Assembly: GCF_018780565.1 (NCBI RefSeq) | Contig: NZ_JADMJN010000009.1 | Location: 98,921-162,920, forward strand | Reading direction: 5' to 3' | Source: Rhodoferax sp. | GTDB lineage: Bacteria > Pseudomonadota > Gammaproteobacteria > Burkholderiales > Burkholderiaceae_C | DNA: 64,000 nucleotides | Shown: positions 55,555 to 63,560 of the stretch, piece after piece | Numbering within the stretch: position 1 is the stretch's first letter | Layout: every line of letters starts with the position of its first letter | Program-made: the position numbers and the translations under genes | Notes under the pieces: model-generated | What the model was told of the DNA's origin: nothing | Seen by the model: only the letters and a program-made list of their open reading frames with translations | The model's database searches: none

Positions 55555-57682
55555 GCGAATGTATTGAAGACGAAAAAAATCGCTCCAGCGCTTCTACCGG
55601 GGCCGGACGGCCAAAATAATAGCCTTGGAAGTGATGACAGCCTTCTCGCTCCAGAAACTCGTATTGAGCCCTGCTTTCCACGCCTTCGGCCATAACCGTC
55701 ATGCCCAGCCGCTGCCCCAAAGTCACGATGACACTGGCAATCGCCGCGTCTTTCGGGTTGCTCAGGGCCTCGTGCAAAAACGACTGGTCAATCTTGAGCT
55801 GGTCCAGCGGCAAACGTTTGAGATAGCTGAGGGAGGAATAGCCGGTACCGAAATCGTCCAGCGAAAAACCGACGCCCTGCGCCTTGAGCGCCATCATCTT
55901 GGCAATGATGTCTTCCACATCTTTCACCAGCAGGCTTTCCGTAAGTTCGAGCTTGAGCCTTGCGGCGGGTGCCCCGGTAAGCTCCAGCGTTGCCAGCACA
56001 TCCTGCACGAAATCGGCCCGGTGAAACTGGATGGCGCTGACATTGACCGCCAGCGTCAAATGCGCAGTGTGCGACTGGTCGGCCCAGGCCTTGAGCTGGC
56101 GACAGGCTGCCTCCAGCACCCACTGACCCAAAGGCAGTATCAGCCGGGTGTCCTCGGCCAGGGGGATGAAATCCGCCGGGTGCACCATGCCACGTCGTGG
56201 ATGCTGCCAGCGCACCAACGCTTCCACACCGGTCAGGCGTCCCTGCACGTCCACCTGCGGCTGGTAGTAGAGCAGGAACTGCTTTTCCTGCAGTCCCAGG
56301 CGCAAGTCGGCTTCAAGCCCTGCCCGTGCGCTCATGGCTGCCTGCATGTCCGGATCAAAAAAACGCAGTGTGTTGCGTCCGCCATCCTTGGCCTGGTAAA
56401 GGGCCAGATCGGCGCGCTTGAGCAGGTCGTCCACCGACTGCGAAGCTTCATTGAACATGGCCACCCCCAGGCTGGCGCTGCTGTGGTGTGTCAACTGGCT
56501 GAACTGGTAGGGCTGACGCAATGCCAGCAGTATCTTTTCGCCCACTGATTCGGCCTTGGCCGCCGCCTCGGTCAGGTTTTCACTCAAATCCAGCAGCATG
56601 ACCACGAATTCATCACCACCCAAGCGGGCCACCGTATCGCCGTCACGAACGCAGGCTTTCAGCCGCACGGCCACCTGCCGCAAAAGCACATCGCCCTGGT
56701 CGTGCCCCAGCGTGTCATTCAGGTTCTTGAAATGATCCAGATCTATGAACAACAAGGCCCCGGCGCCATGGCTTCGCGCACATCCGGCCAGCGCCTGCTT
56801 GAGCCGGTCGGTGAGCAAACGCCGGTTGGGCAAGTTGGTCAACGGGTCGTAAAACGCCAGTTGCTGGATTTCAGCCTCGGCGGCCTTGCGCTTGGTGATG
56901 TCTGCAAAGATGCCCACGTAGTGGGTGACCTCGCCCTGGCCCGCCCGCACCGCTGTCACAGTCAGCCATTCGGGGTAAATCTCGCCGTTCTTGCGCCGGT
57001 TCCACATCTCACCCTGCCAGGTTCCGGCTTGCCGAATGCGGGTCCACATGGCTTTGTAAAAGGAATCGTCCTGGCGCCCGGAACGCAACAGGTTCATGCT
57101 TTGCCCCAGAGCCTCGGCGGCGCTGTAGCCCGTGATGGCGGAAAAGCTTTGGTTGACCCGCAGGATCACACCATCACAATCCGTGATCACCATCCCCTCA
57201 TCCGACTCAAACGCCACGGCAGCAATGCGCAGGTGTTCCTCAACCCGCTTTCGATCGGTGATGTCACGCACATGGGCACAAAAGAAATGCGTGCCGTTCT
57301 GAATCAAAGCCGCAATGGTCAACTCAATGGGGAATTCGGAGCCATCTGAGCGCATACCCAGCACCTCGACCCTCTGGCCGATGATGGTGGGCTTGGCCGT
57401 CCTCATGTAGCGTCGCATGCCTTGACGATGGGCCTCGCGGTGCACCGGCGGCACAATCAGTTCGGCAACCTCGCATCGCATGGCCTGGTCACGCGAGTAG
57501 CCAAACATGCGCTCTGCCTGCCGGTTCCAGTCCGTCACCTGGCCCGCCTCATCCATGTTGATAACAGCATCCAGCGCCGCGTCCAGATTCAATTGAGCGC
57601 GTTCCAGACTGTCCTTCAGGACTGCAACCGTGGAAAGCAGTTCCTCCCGGAGGTGTGGCGTGGTGGCGGGATCCATGGTCAT
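55547..57682 (-). CDS. PAS-PAS-GGDEF-EAL cyclic di-GMP signalling protein
   Basis: The 711-residue protein holds two PAS domains (about 35-155 and 160-275), a GGDEF domain (about 285-440) with an intact VARLGGDEFVVML and the RxxD inhibitory site RDGD five residues before it, and an EAL domain (about 460-705) with GVEALVRW, NVSAIQFHRADF, ELTES, and DDFGTGYSS. Both catalytic centres look complete, so it could make or break cyclic di-GMP; which dominates cannot be read. No membrane segment is present. It diverges from the adenylate cyclase pair and overlaps the AEC gene. Confidence 0.93.
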   Translation of the reverse strand: MTMDPATTPHLREELLSTVAVLKDSLERAQLNLDAALDAVINMDEAGQVTDWNRQAERMFGYSRDQAMRCEVAELIVPPVHREAHRQGMRRYMRTAKPTIIGQRVEVLGMRSDGSEFPIELTIAALIQNGTHFFCAHVRDITDRKRVEEHLRIAAVAFESDEGMVITDCDGVILRVNQSFSAITGYSAAEALGQSMNLLRSGRQDDSFYKAMWTRIRQAGTWQGEMWNRRKNGEIYPEWLTVTAVRAGQGEVTHYVGIFADITKRKAAEAEIQQLAFYDPLTNLPNRRLLTDRLKQALAGCARSHGAGALLFIDLDHFKNLNDTLGHDQGDVLLRQVAVRLKACVRDGDTVARLGGDEFVVMLLDLSENLTEAAAKAESVGEKILLALRQPYQFSQLTHHSSASLGVAMFNEASQSVDDLLKRADLALYQAKDGGRNTLRFFDPDMQAAMSARAGLEADLRLGLQEKQFLLYYQPQVDVQGRLTGVEALVRWQHPRRGMVHPADFIPLAEDTRLILPLGQWVLEAACRQLKAWADQSHTAHLTLAVNVSAIQFHRADFVQDVLATLELTGAPAARLKLELTESLLVKDVEDIIAKMMALKAQGVGFSLDDFGTGYSSLSYLKRLPLDQLKIDQSFLHEALSNPKDAAIASVIVTLGQRLGMTVMAEGVESRAQYEFLEREGCHHFQGYYFGRPAPVEALERFFSSSIHSHE

Positions 57683-57724
57683 GTGCTTGTATTTTCACAG
57701 ACATTGCTGGCCCGGCACTCAAAC

Positions 57725-57754
57725 TTGACTGAGCTCAAGGGTCTCAGGGATACT
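57725..57754 (+). promoter_or_regulatory. Predicted promoter of first adenylate cyclase gene
   Basis: TTGACT (57725-57730), 18-bp spacer, GATACT (57749-57754). The ATG is at 57761, so the predicted transcription start falls on or next to it: a leaderless message is likely, and no Shine-Dalgarno is seen. Confidence 0.55.
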
Positions 57755-57760
57755 TCCCGA

Positions 57761-58981
57761 ATGAAACTTATTGATGACGCTGCAGCGGCCTACATGGTCC
57801 TGCACGATCTGCGCACCACCCATACCCGTAGGGTCCGAGTGATGGTCATTGCCAGTAGTGCGCTTCTGATCCTGATTGGATTGGGCTATGGCGTTTTCTT
57901 TGCATTTCAGAGTGAATGGTTGATTGCTGCCGCCGAAGGTATCCTGATGCTCGCCGGTATCGTGGCCACCCTGCTGGTCAGCCGGCAGCATCTGCGCGCG
58001 GCATCGATATGGCTGGCCAGCATTCTTTTTGTGGTGATTGTCAGCATGGCGAGCTTCATGGACTTGCCCAGTGCCGACATACCCCGATCGGCGCATCATT
58101 TTCTGATTCCCCTGGCGGTGGCGACCTACCTGATGCTGAAGAATGAAAACAACTGGCTCAAGCATGGCTTCCCGGTGGCCTGCCTGATAGTCACCGTATT
58201 TTTTGCCGGGACCGATTTCGGCATGTCGACCCGGTATGCCGTGCCCGATAGCGTACGCGCCGGCGGCACCTGGGTGAACAACTTTGCGGCCATGGGAATT
58301 TTGTATTTGCTGGTGCACATCTTTGTGGGCGACATCAACCGCATGGAGAGCTATCTGCACAGCGCCAACAACCGCTTTGTGACCATGGTGAGCGGCATGT
58401 TCCCCAAGGTGATCGCCGAGCGCCTGCTCGCCAGTGGCGAAACCTTCGCCGAACGCCATGCCAACTGCTCGGTGCTGTTTGCCGATATCGTGGGCTTCAC
58501 CGGCATCACCGAGCGCATGAGCGCCGAGGCGCTGGTCAAGATGCTCTCGGAAATCTTCTCCCGCTTTGACCGCTGCGTGGAGCAAAGCGGCCTGACCAAA
58601 ATCAAGACCATTGGCGATGCCTACATGGTGGCCGCCGGTGTGCCGGAGTCCAACCCCGACCACGCCCGCGTGCTGGTGGCGTTGGCGCAGGAGATGCTGG
58701 CCGTGGCGCACGACTTCGAGGGCATTGACCTGCGCATCGGCATCGCCTCGGGCGAGCTGGTGGCCGGGGTCATCGGCCAGTCGCGCCAGGTGTTTGATGT
58801 CTGGGGCGATGTGGTCAACGTGGCCTCACGCATGGAGTCGCACGGCCTGCCCGGGCGCATCCAGCTCTCGGAGTCCAGCCATGCGCTGACCAAAGACCAT
58901 TTTGATTTTGAGCTGCGCAGCGGCATCACCATCAAAGGCAAGAACGGCACACACAATGTGTACCTGTTGTGCCCCGCGTAA
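57761..58981 (+). CDS. Membrane adenylate cyclase, class III (first copy)
   Basis: The predicted product makes cAMP. The 406-residue protein has six membrane helices (about 25-190), then a signalling helix ending in HIFVGDINRMES and a class III cyclase domain. The two metal Asp residues are in FADIVGFT and IGDAYM, the adenine-selecting Lys and Asp in KTIGDAYM (K two before IGD) and FDVWGDVVNVASRM, and the transition-state Arg in NVASRM. The ATG at 57761 is used; the open frame upstream to 57422 lies over the PAS-GGDEF-EAL gene. Bases 58319-58966 are identical to the second copy. Confidence 0.9.
   Translation: MKLIDDAAAAYMVLHDLRTTHTRRVRVMVIASSALLILIGLGYGVFFAFQSEWLIAAAEGILMLAGIVATLLVSRQHLRAASIWLASILFVVIVSMASFMDLPSADIPRSAHHFLIPLAVATYLMLKNENNWLKHGFPVACLIVTVFFAGTDFGMSTRYAVPDSVRAGGTWVNNFAAMGILYLLVHIFVGDINRMESYLHSANNRFVTMVSGMFPKVIAERLLASGETFAERHANCSVLFADIVGFTGITERMSAEALVKMLSEIFSRFDRCVEQSGLTKIKTIGDAYMVAAGVPESNPDHARVLVALAQEMLAVAHDFEGIDLRIGIASGELVAGVIGQSRQVFDVWGDVVNVASRMESHGLPGRIQLSESSHALTKDHFDFELRSGITIKGKNGTHNVYLLCPA
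58319..58966 (+). repeat. 648-bp perfect direct repeat, copy 1 (cyclase catalytic region)
   Basis: Every base read in 58319-58966 equals its counterpart in 59564-60211 (offset 1245). The block begins at the last membrane helix (ATCTTTGTGGGCGAC) and ends 15 bases before the stop of copy 1. Synonymous sites are identical too, which is far more similar than the upstream membrane regions. Confidence 0.95.
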
Positions 58982-59008
58982 TGCCATGACCACCCGACGC
59001 CTGACACC

Positions 59009-60223
59009 ATGATTTCAACCGCCCAGGAACAACAAAGATTTCTGATCGCCCGTGATCTGGACGTCACCTACATGCGGCGTGTGCGCGTGATGGTGTTCGC
59101 ATGCAGCGGTTTGCTGATCTTCTTCGGCACGGTCTTCGGGATTTTCTTCGCCCTTCGCGCGGAGTTTGCCCTGATTGCCGTGAATGTCCTGTTTGTGGTG
59201 CTGGGATTGACCCTGAGTGTTCTGGTGCGTGCCGGGCGGCTACGAGTCGCGACCATTGGACTGGTCATCAGCCTGCTGCTGATCTTCCTGTTCAACGCGA
59301 TCATCATTGACATTCCCACGGGACAAATGGCGCGCTCCATGCACTACTACTTTCCAGCGCTGGCCTTGGGCTCTTACTTTGTTCTGAAAAATGAGCCGCC
59401 GTGGCTGCACCATGGCATCCCCTTGATCTGCATAGCCGCTTTCGTGTGGCTGGCCAGCAGCAAGGGCGGCATCATCACGCCCTACCTGCTGCCCGACAGC
59501 CAGCGGCCACCGGTCTGGACGGTGTGCACTCTCGGGCTAGGCATTCTGTATTTTTTGCTGCATATCTTTGTGGGCGACATCAACCGCATGGAGAGCTATC
59601 TGCACAGCGCCAACAACCGCTTTGTGACCATGGTGAGCGGCATGTTCCCCAAGGTGATCGCCGAGCGCCTGCTCGCCAGTGGCGAAACCTTCGCCGAACG
59701 CCATGCCAACTGCTCGGTGCTGTTTGCCGATATCGTGGGCTTCACCGGCATCACCGAGCGCATGAGCGCCGAGGCGCTGGTCAAGATGCTCTCGGAAATC
59801 TTCTCCCGCTTTGACCGCTGCGTGGAGCAAAGCGGCCTGACCAAAATCAAGACCATTGGCGATGCCTACATGGTGGCCGCCGGTGTGCCGGAGTCCAACC
59901 CCGACCACGCCCGCGTGCTGGTGGCGTTGGCGCAGGAGATGCTGGCCGTGGCGCACGACTTCGAGGGCATTGACCTGCGCATCGGCATCGCCTCGGGCGA
60001 GCTGGTGGCCGGGGTCATCGGCCAGTCGCGCCAGGTGTTTGATGTCTGGGGCGATGTGGTCAACGTGGCCTCACGCATGGAGTCGCACGGCCTGCCCGGG
60101 CGCATCCAGCTCTCGGAGTCCAGCCATGCGCTGACCAAAGACCATTTTGATTTTGAGCTGCGCAGCGGCATCACCATCAAAGGCAAGAACGGCACACACA
60201 ATGTGTACCTGCTGCGGGTCTGA
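59009..60223 (+). CDS. Membrane adenylate cyclase, class III (second copy)
   Basis: The 404-residue protein has the same plan as the first copy: six membrane helices and a class III cyclase domain with all catalytic residues. Its membrane part is clearly related (shared RRVRVMV at the start, VLKNE) but has diverged to roughly a third identity by eye, while its catalytic region is identical in DNA. Only 27 bp separate it from copy 1, so they are one transcript. The two may respond to different inputs with the same output. The last residues (LLRV) differ from copy 1 (LLCPA). Confidence 0.9.
   Translation: MISTAQEQQRFLIARDLDVTYMRRVRVMVFACSGLLIFFGTVFGIFFALRAEFALIAVNVLFVVLGLTLSVLVRAGRLRVATIGLVISLLLIFLFNAIIIDIPTGQMARSMHYYFPALALGSYFVLKNEPPWLHHGIPLICIAAFVWLASSKGGIITPYLLPDSQRPPVWTVCTLGLGILYFLLHIFVGDINRMESYLHSANNRFVTMVSGMFPKVIAERLLASGETFAERHANCSVLFADIVGFTGITERMSAEALVKMLSEIFSRFDRCVEQSGLTKIKTIGDAYMVAAGVPESNPDHARVLVALAQEMLAVAHDFEGIDLRIGIASGELVAGVIGQSRQVFDVWGDVVNVASRMESHGLPGRIQLSESSHALTKDHFDFELRSGITIKGKNGTHNVYLLRV
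59564..60211 (+). repeat. 648-bp perfect direct repeat, copy 2 (cyclase catalytic region)
   Basis: This is the partner of 58319-58966 in the second cyclase gene. The identity ends at TACCTG; copy 1 goes on TTGTGC, copy 2 CTGCGG. Homologous recombination between copies would delete 1245 bp and leave one chimeric cyclase gene. Confidence 0.95.
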
Positions 60224-60237
60224 GGATGTCGCCAGGT

Positions 60238-62322
60238 CTAGAAGCTCACCTGCAGCCCCGCTTTGACACTGCGCCCCGGTAGCGGCGCCTTGCCTGCGGC
60301 AGTTTGGGTCAGGATGGACGTGGCGGAGTAGGCCAGCGTGTCGCTCAGGTTGTCAAGCCTGGCAAACCACAGCATGTTCACAGCACCCTCCTTGACACGG
60401 TAGGCCACCAAGGCGTTCCACAGGGTGTAGGCCCTGGTGCTCAGCTGCCCTGCGGGCACATCGGTTTGTGCGGCTGCGTGGCTTGCGCCCAGGCGCGCAC
60501 TCCAGGGACCGTTCGCCCACAAAAGCGTGGCACCCAGGCGCGCTGGCGCAATGCGCGGCAAGGGCTGCCCGGTTCGGGCATTTGCCGCATGCACAAGATC
60601 GCCGCGCAGCTCCAGGTCCAACGTGCGCGCGCCGTCCAGCAGTCGCACGCTGGCGCTGGCCTCCAGGCCGGAAAAGCGGGCCTGTACTGCGGTGTAGGCG
60701 TATTCAGGCAACAGGGATGCAACACAACCGGATTCAACCGATGTGCCGTCGCCGCAATCGGTCACCCCCGCCCCGCCTGCGCCATTGCCCTGTGTGTCGC
60801 GCTGAAAGCCCGTTGCTTCCTGCGAGATGTAATTGTTGAAGTGATTCACAAACGCGCCGATGGCAAATCGGTGGGCACCACGCTGCCAGTTCACCCCCAC
60901 ATCCAGATTGGTGGACTGCTCTGGCGCCAGATGGGCATTGCCAAGTTCATAGGCGTGGGTGGCCAGATGAGGGCCATCGGCAAACAGCTCATAGTCTTTG
61001 GGTGCCCGCTGCGTGTAAGCCAGGTTGGACGTGAGCTGCCAGCCCGGCGCCGTGTTCCACAAGGCACCCAGGGCATAGCTCGAGGGTGAAAAGCTGCGGC
61101 TTGCCGGCGTGAACCGGGCCACAGTGGGGTTGCCCGTGGATGCCACATTGACCGACTCCATTCGCGCACCCGCGCTCAGGCGGCCCCAGCCGGTCGCCAG
61201 TTCCTCATGAATAAACAAAGCAGTCTGGCGCGTCTGGCTGTAGGGGGCAAAAGCTTCGTCGCCATCGGCCGAAAAGCGCGTGCTATCGGCCTGCAGGCCC
61301 ATCAGGCCCTCCAGCGCCCCCCAACGGGCATGGCGGGCTTCAAGTCGCAAAGCATTGCCACTGTTTCTGAACAAAGTGCCCGCGGTGGCACCCTCGAATT
61401 CAGTGTGCTGGTACACGCTGCGCCCCAACTGCCCTTTCACGCTCTGGAACGGGCCACTGAGGCCGCGCACTTCGCCTTCCAGAGCAAGGCGATCTGATTG
61501 CATGCCAATCGTCACAGCGTCTTCCGCCACGGTGCCGTAATCACTGCGAAAGCCGCTGAGCGAAGCACCCAGATAGCCCTGCGCAAAGAACACCGAAGCG
61601 CCCAAGGCCGCACCCCGTGTGTCGCTGGCCGAGTTACATATTTTCCGACCCAGAGCGGCTGCGCCCGACCTGGTGCAAGCCAGCGAAACAGGCACCGACA
61701 CATCCCCCGTGTTGCGATTGAACGCGTCAAGGTGCAAGGCATACCGGTCAGTGCCCGCTTCCAGCAAAAAACCGGCTGACTTCTCGGCGTTGCCACTGGC
61801 CAGGCCAAAATCCGCCTTGCCGCCCACGCCACCCTGGGCGTCAAACAGGGCTTCGCGCGGGATGCGGTTGTCGATCACATTGACCACACCCCCCACGGCG
61901 CTGCCGCCGTACTGCAGTGCGCCGGGGCCGCGCAGCACTTCAATGCGCTCGATACTCAGGGGATCTGTAGTACCGGCATGGTCGTAGCTCAGGCTGGAGG
62001 CATCCACCATGGCGCCACCGTTGCTCAGAATGCGAATGCGGTCTCCATCCAGACCGCGAATGACCGGGCGACTCGCATTGGGACCAAAGTAGGTACTGCT
62101 GATGCCGGGTGTGCCGTCCAGCGTTTCACCCAGCGTGGATTTGGAGCGAAATAGCAGCTCGCCCCCCGAATACTGTGAGGCGGGAGCTATCAAATCAGTA
62201 GCGCCCAGCGGATTCCCGGTAATGGTGACCGGTGCCAGCGTGGCAGCCGGCGGCGATTGGGCGAGCACAGTCGCAGCAGACAGAGAACCCATGGACATAA
62301 GGGCGAGCGAGAATTTTTTCAT
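60238..62322 (-). CDS. TonB-dependent outer-membrane receptor, ZnuD-like
   Basis: The 694-residue protein has a signal peptide (MKKFSLALMSMGSLSAATVLA), a plug domain and a 22-strand barrel ending in the usual Phe (LQVSF). The plug segment MVDASSLSYDHAGTTDPLSIERIEVLRGPGALQYGG and GGVVNVIDNRIP closely resembles ZnuD, the zinc/heme receptor of Neisseria. The cluster upstream (DUF3299, FtsX-type permease) is of the kind induced by zinc shortage in Pseudomonas, which supports zinc uptake. The ATG at 62322 is chosen for the signal peptide; 15 earlier codons are open. Confidence 0.85.
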   Translation of the reverse strand: MKKFSLALMSMGSLSAATVLAQSPPAATLAPVTITGNPLGATDLIAPASQYSGGELLFRSKSTLGETLDGTPGISSTYFGPNASRPVIRGLDGDRIRILSNGGAMVDASSLSYDHAGTTDPLSIERIEVLRGPGALQYGGSAVGGVVNVIDNRIPREALFDAQGGVGGKADFGLASGNAEKSAGFLLEAGTDRYALHLDAFNRNTGDVSVPVSLACTRSGAAALGRKICNSASDTRGAALGASVFFAQGYLGASLSGFRSDYGTVAEDAVTIGMQSDRLALEGEVRGLSGPFQSVKGQLGRSVYQHTEFEGATAGTLFRNSGNALRLEARHARWGALEGLMGLQADSTRFSADGDEAFAPYSQTRQTALFIHEELATGWGRLSAGARMESVNVASTGNPTVARFTPASRSFSPSSYALGALWNTAPGWQLTSNLAYTQRAPKDYELFADGPHLATHAYELGNAHLAPEQSTNLDVGVNWQRGAHRFAIGAFVNHFNNYISQEATGFQRDTQGNGAGGAGVTDCGDGTSVESGCVASLLPEYAYTAVQARFSGLEASASVRLLDGARTLDLELRGDLVHAANARTGQPLPRIAPARLGATLLWANGPWSARLGASHAAAQTDVPAGQLSTRAYTLWNALVAYRVKEGAVNMLWFARLDNLSDTLAYSATSILTQTAAGKAPLPGRSVKAGLQVSF

Positions 62323-62405
62323 GAGATTGCTTCGTTGAATCGAACAGACGCAAGCGCCCGCCGACAACCAGGTCGGCAGCAGTCACTTGCACACGGGAGA
62401 GGGAT

Positions 62406-62795
62406 TCAGCGAAACGAAGGTGGGCCACGCGCCTGGAACAGCGCATGCCAGCGGGCCACAGCCAGGCCCGCAAGAACAGAAAAAACAGAAGCTTGCAGCA
62501 CCAGCGGCAGAACCACCACGGGCACGCCCGGCATGGCGTCCAGGTGACTGGCCTGATCAAACAAACGGCAGTCCGATTCCGCTTGATGGCCCCCAAACAA
62601 TCGGCCGATCAGACTATCGGCCTTGTGGGTGTCGATCGCAGGCGGGATCGCCATCACCGCTGAGGTGACGGTCCCATTCGTGGGGCCATGCACCGTGCCG
62701 TGAAGAAGACCCAGGGTTTGGTTGAACAGCAAAACGAGCACGAGCAGACCCATCTGGACGCCGGCCCAGGGTTGGCTCCAACGGTTTTGCAGCAT
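62406..62795 (-). CDS. Hypothetical 129-residue membrane protein
   Basis: I do not recognise the family; it is reminiscent of DUF2946-type small proteins found near metal genes. There is an N-terminal helix (about 12-35, VQMGLLVLVLLFNQTLG), then a His-containing stretch (LLHGTVHG), a middle with CRLFDQASHLD, and a C-terminal helix (about 92-115). It sits between the DUF3299 gene (16 bp away) and the ZnuD-like gene on the same strand, so it shares their operon and perhaps zinc response. Confidence 0.6.
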   Translation of the reverse strand: MLQNRWSQPWAGVQMGLLVLVLLFNQTLGLLHGTVHGPTNGTVTSAVMAIPPAIDTHKADSLIGRLFGGHQAESDCRLFDQASHLDAMPGVPVVVLPLVLQASVFSVLAGLAVARWHALFQARGPPSFR

Positions 62796-62811
62796 CAGCC
62801 CGGAAGTTTGA

Positions 62812-63318
62812 CTACTTCACACCCACCGCGTCGGTGATGCGGTAGTAGAGACCGTAGGGGTCATCGTTCAGGACGGCGAATTTTCCCTCCACGGTCACGG
62901 GTTCCAAAGAGTATTTGACCGGGGTCCTGGTCTTGACCTCGACCATGCTCTCAGGACCGCCGGGCACGCAAAACGAGCAGGTCAGCGGCACCGAACTGAG
63001 CAAGAAATGCTTTTGTTTCTCGCCCGGATCCAGTGGCATCATGAAGCCCTGAATGCGCTGGGTTTTGTCGTTCAGGGCCTGCACCGCAGCGGGGAACGCG
63101 GGTAGCAGACGGGTTTTCACCGCCTTGGTCTTGACCTCGGTCAGCACGGACCAGGGCACCACATCGGCACGATCCGGCAGGGGCGCAAAGGGGCTGTTCG
63201 GGCTGTGCACGCCCGGACCCGTGCCGGCGGGAAGACCTCCCGCAATCGGCGAACTCAGCTGGGCCTGGGCAGCAAACGCCAGCGCGGCCAGCAAAAAAGC
63301 TGAAAATTTAATGTTCAT
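62812..63318 (-). CDS. DUF3299 family periplasmic protein
   Basis: The 168-residue protein has a signal peptide (about 1-19) and the DUF3299 core: VPWSVLTEV, IQGFMMPLDPGEKQKHFLLS, and CSFCVPGGPESMVEV with a CxxC pair. In Pseudomonas a DUF3299 gene (PA4066) belongs to a zinc-responsive operon with an ABC exporter-like system. It starts within the end of the 82-residue gene (11 bp overlap) and is followed by the 129-residue membrane protein. Confidence 0.82.
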   Translation of the reverse strand: MNIKFSAFLLAALAFAAQAQLSSPIAGGLPAGTGPGVHSPNSPFAPLPDRADVVPWSVLTEVKTKAVKTRLLPAFPAAVQALNDKTQRIQGFMMPLDPGEKQKHFLLSSVPLTCSFCVPGGPESMVEVKTRTPVKYSLEPVTVEGKFAVLNDDPYGLYYRITDAVGVK

Positions 63319-63556
63319 GTTTCATTCCACAAGACTTGCCTATGGCCAGACCCTTGCAGGCAGCCTGAAGTTCCCTGGCACACACATCTTCTTTTTTGCC
63401 CGACTCCAGACATTTGGCGGCGGCCTCGTGCGCGGCAGCCATGGCGCGGTGACGGGCAATATCGGCCTTCGTTTCCTTGTCGCCATGGGTTTCAGCTGCT
63501 ATGCAAACAGTAGCAGAGAGGGCCATGGATACGATGGCCAGAATCATTTTTTTCAT
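63308..63556 (-). CDS. Small periplasmic Cys/His protein
   Basis: The 82-residue protein has a signal peptide (about 1-20, ending CIAA). The mature part has four cysteines (AKCLESGKKEDVCARELQAACKGLAIGKSC) and ends GMKHEH. The four cysteines could make two disulfide bonds and the His tail could bind metal. I cannot assign a family. It lies 4 bp after the permease gene and overlaps the DUF3299 gene, so it is within one operon. Confidence 0.7.
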   Translation of the reverse strand: MKKMILAIVSMALSATVCIAAETHGDKETKADIARHRAMAAAHEAAAKCLESGKKEDVCARELQAACKGLAIGKSCGMKHEH

Positions 63557-63560
63557 CTAT

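Noticed and set aside
57422..57760. N-terminal extension of the first cyclase
   Set aside because: The 113 extra codons lie opposite the PAS-GGDEF-EAL gene and its promoter; the ATG at 57761 begins a sequence similar to the second copy.
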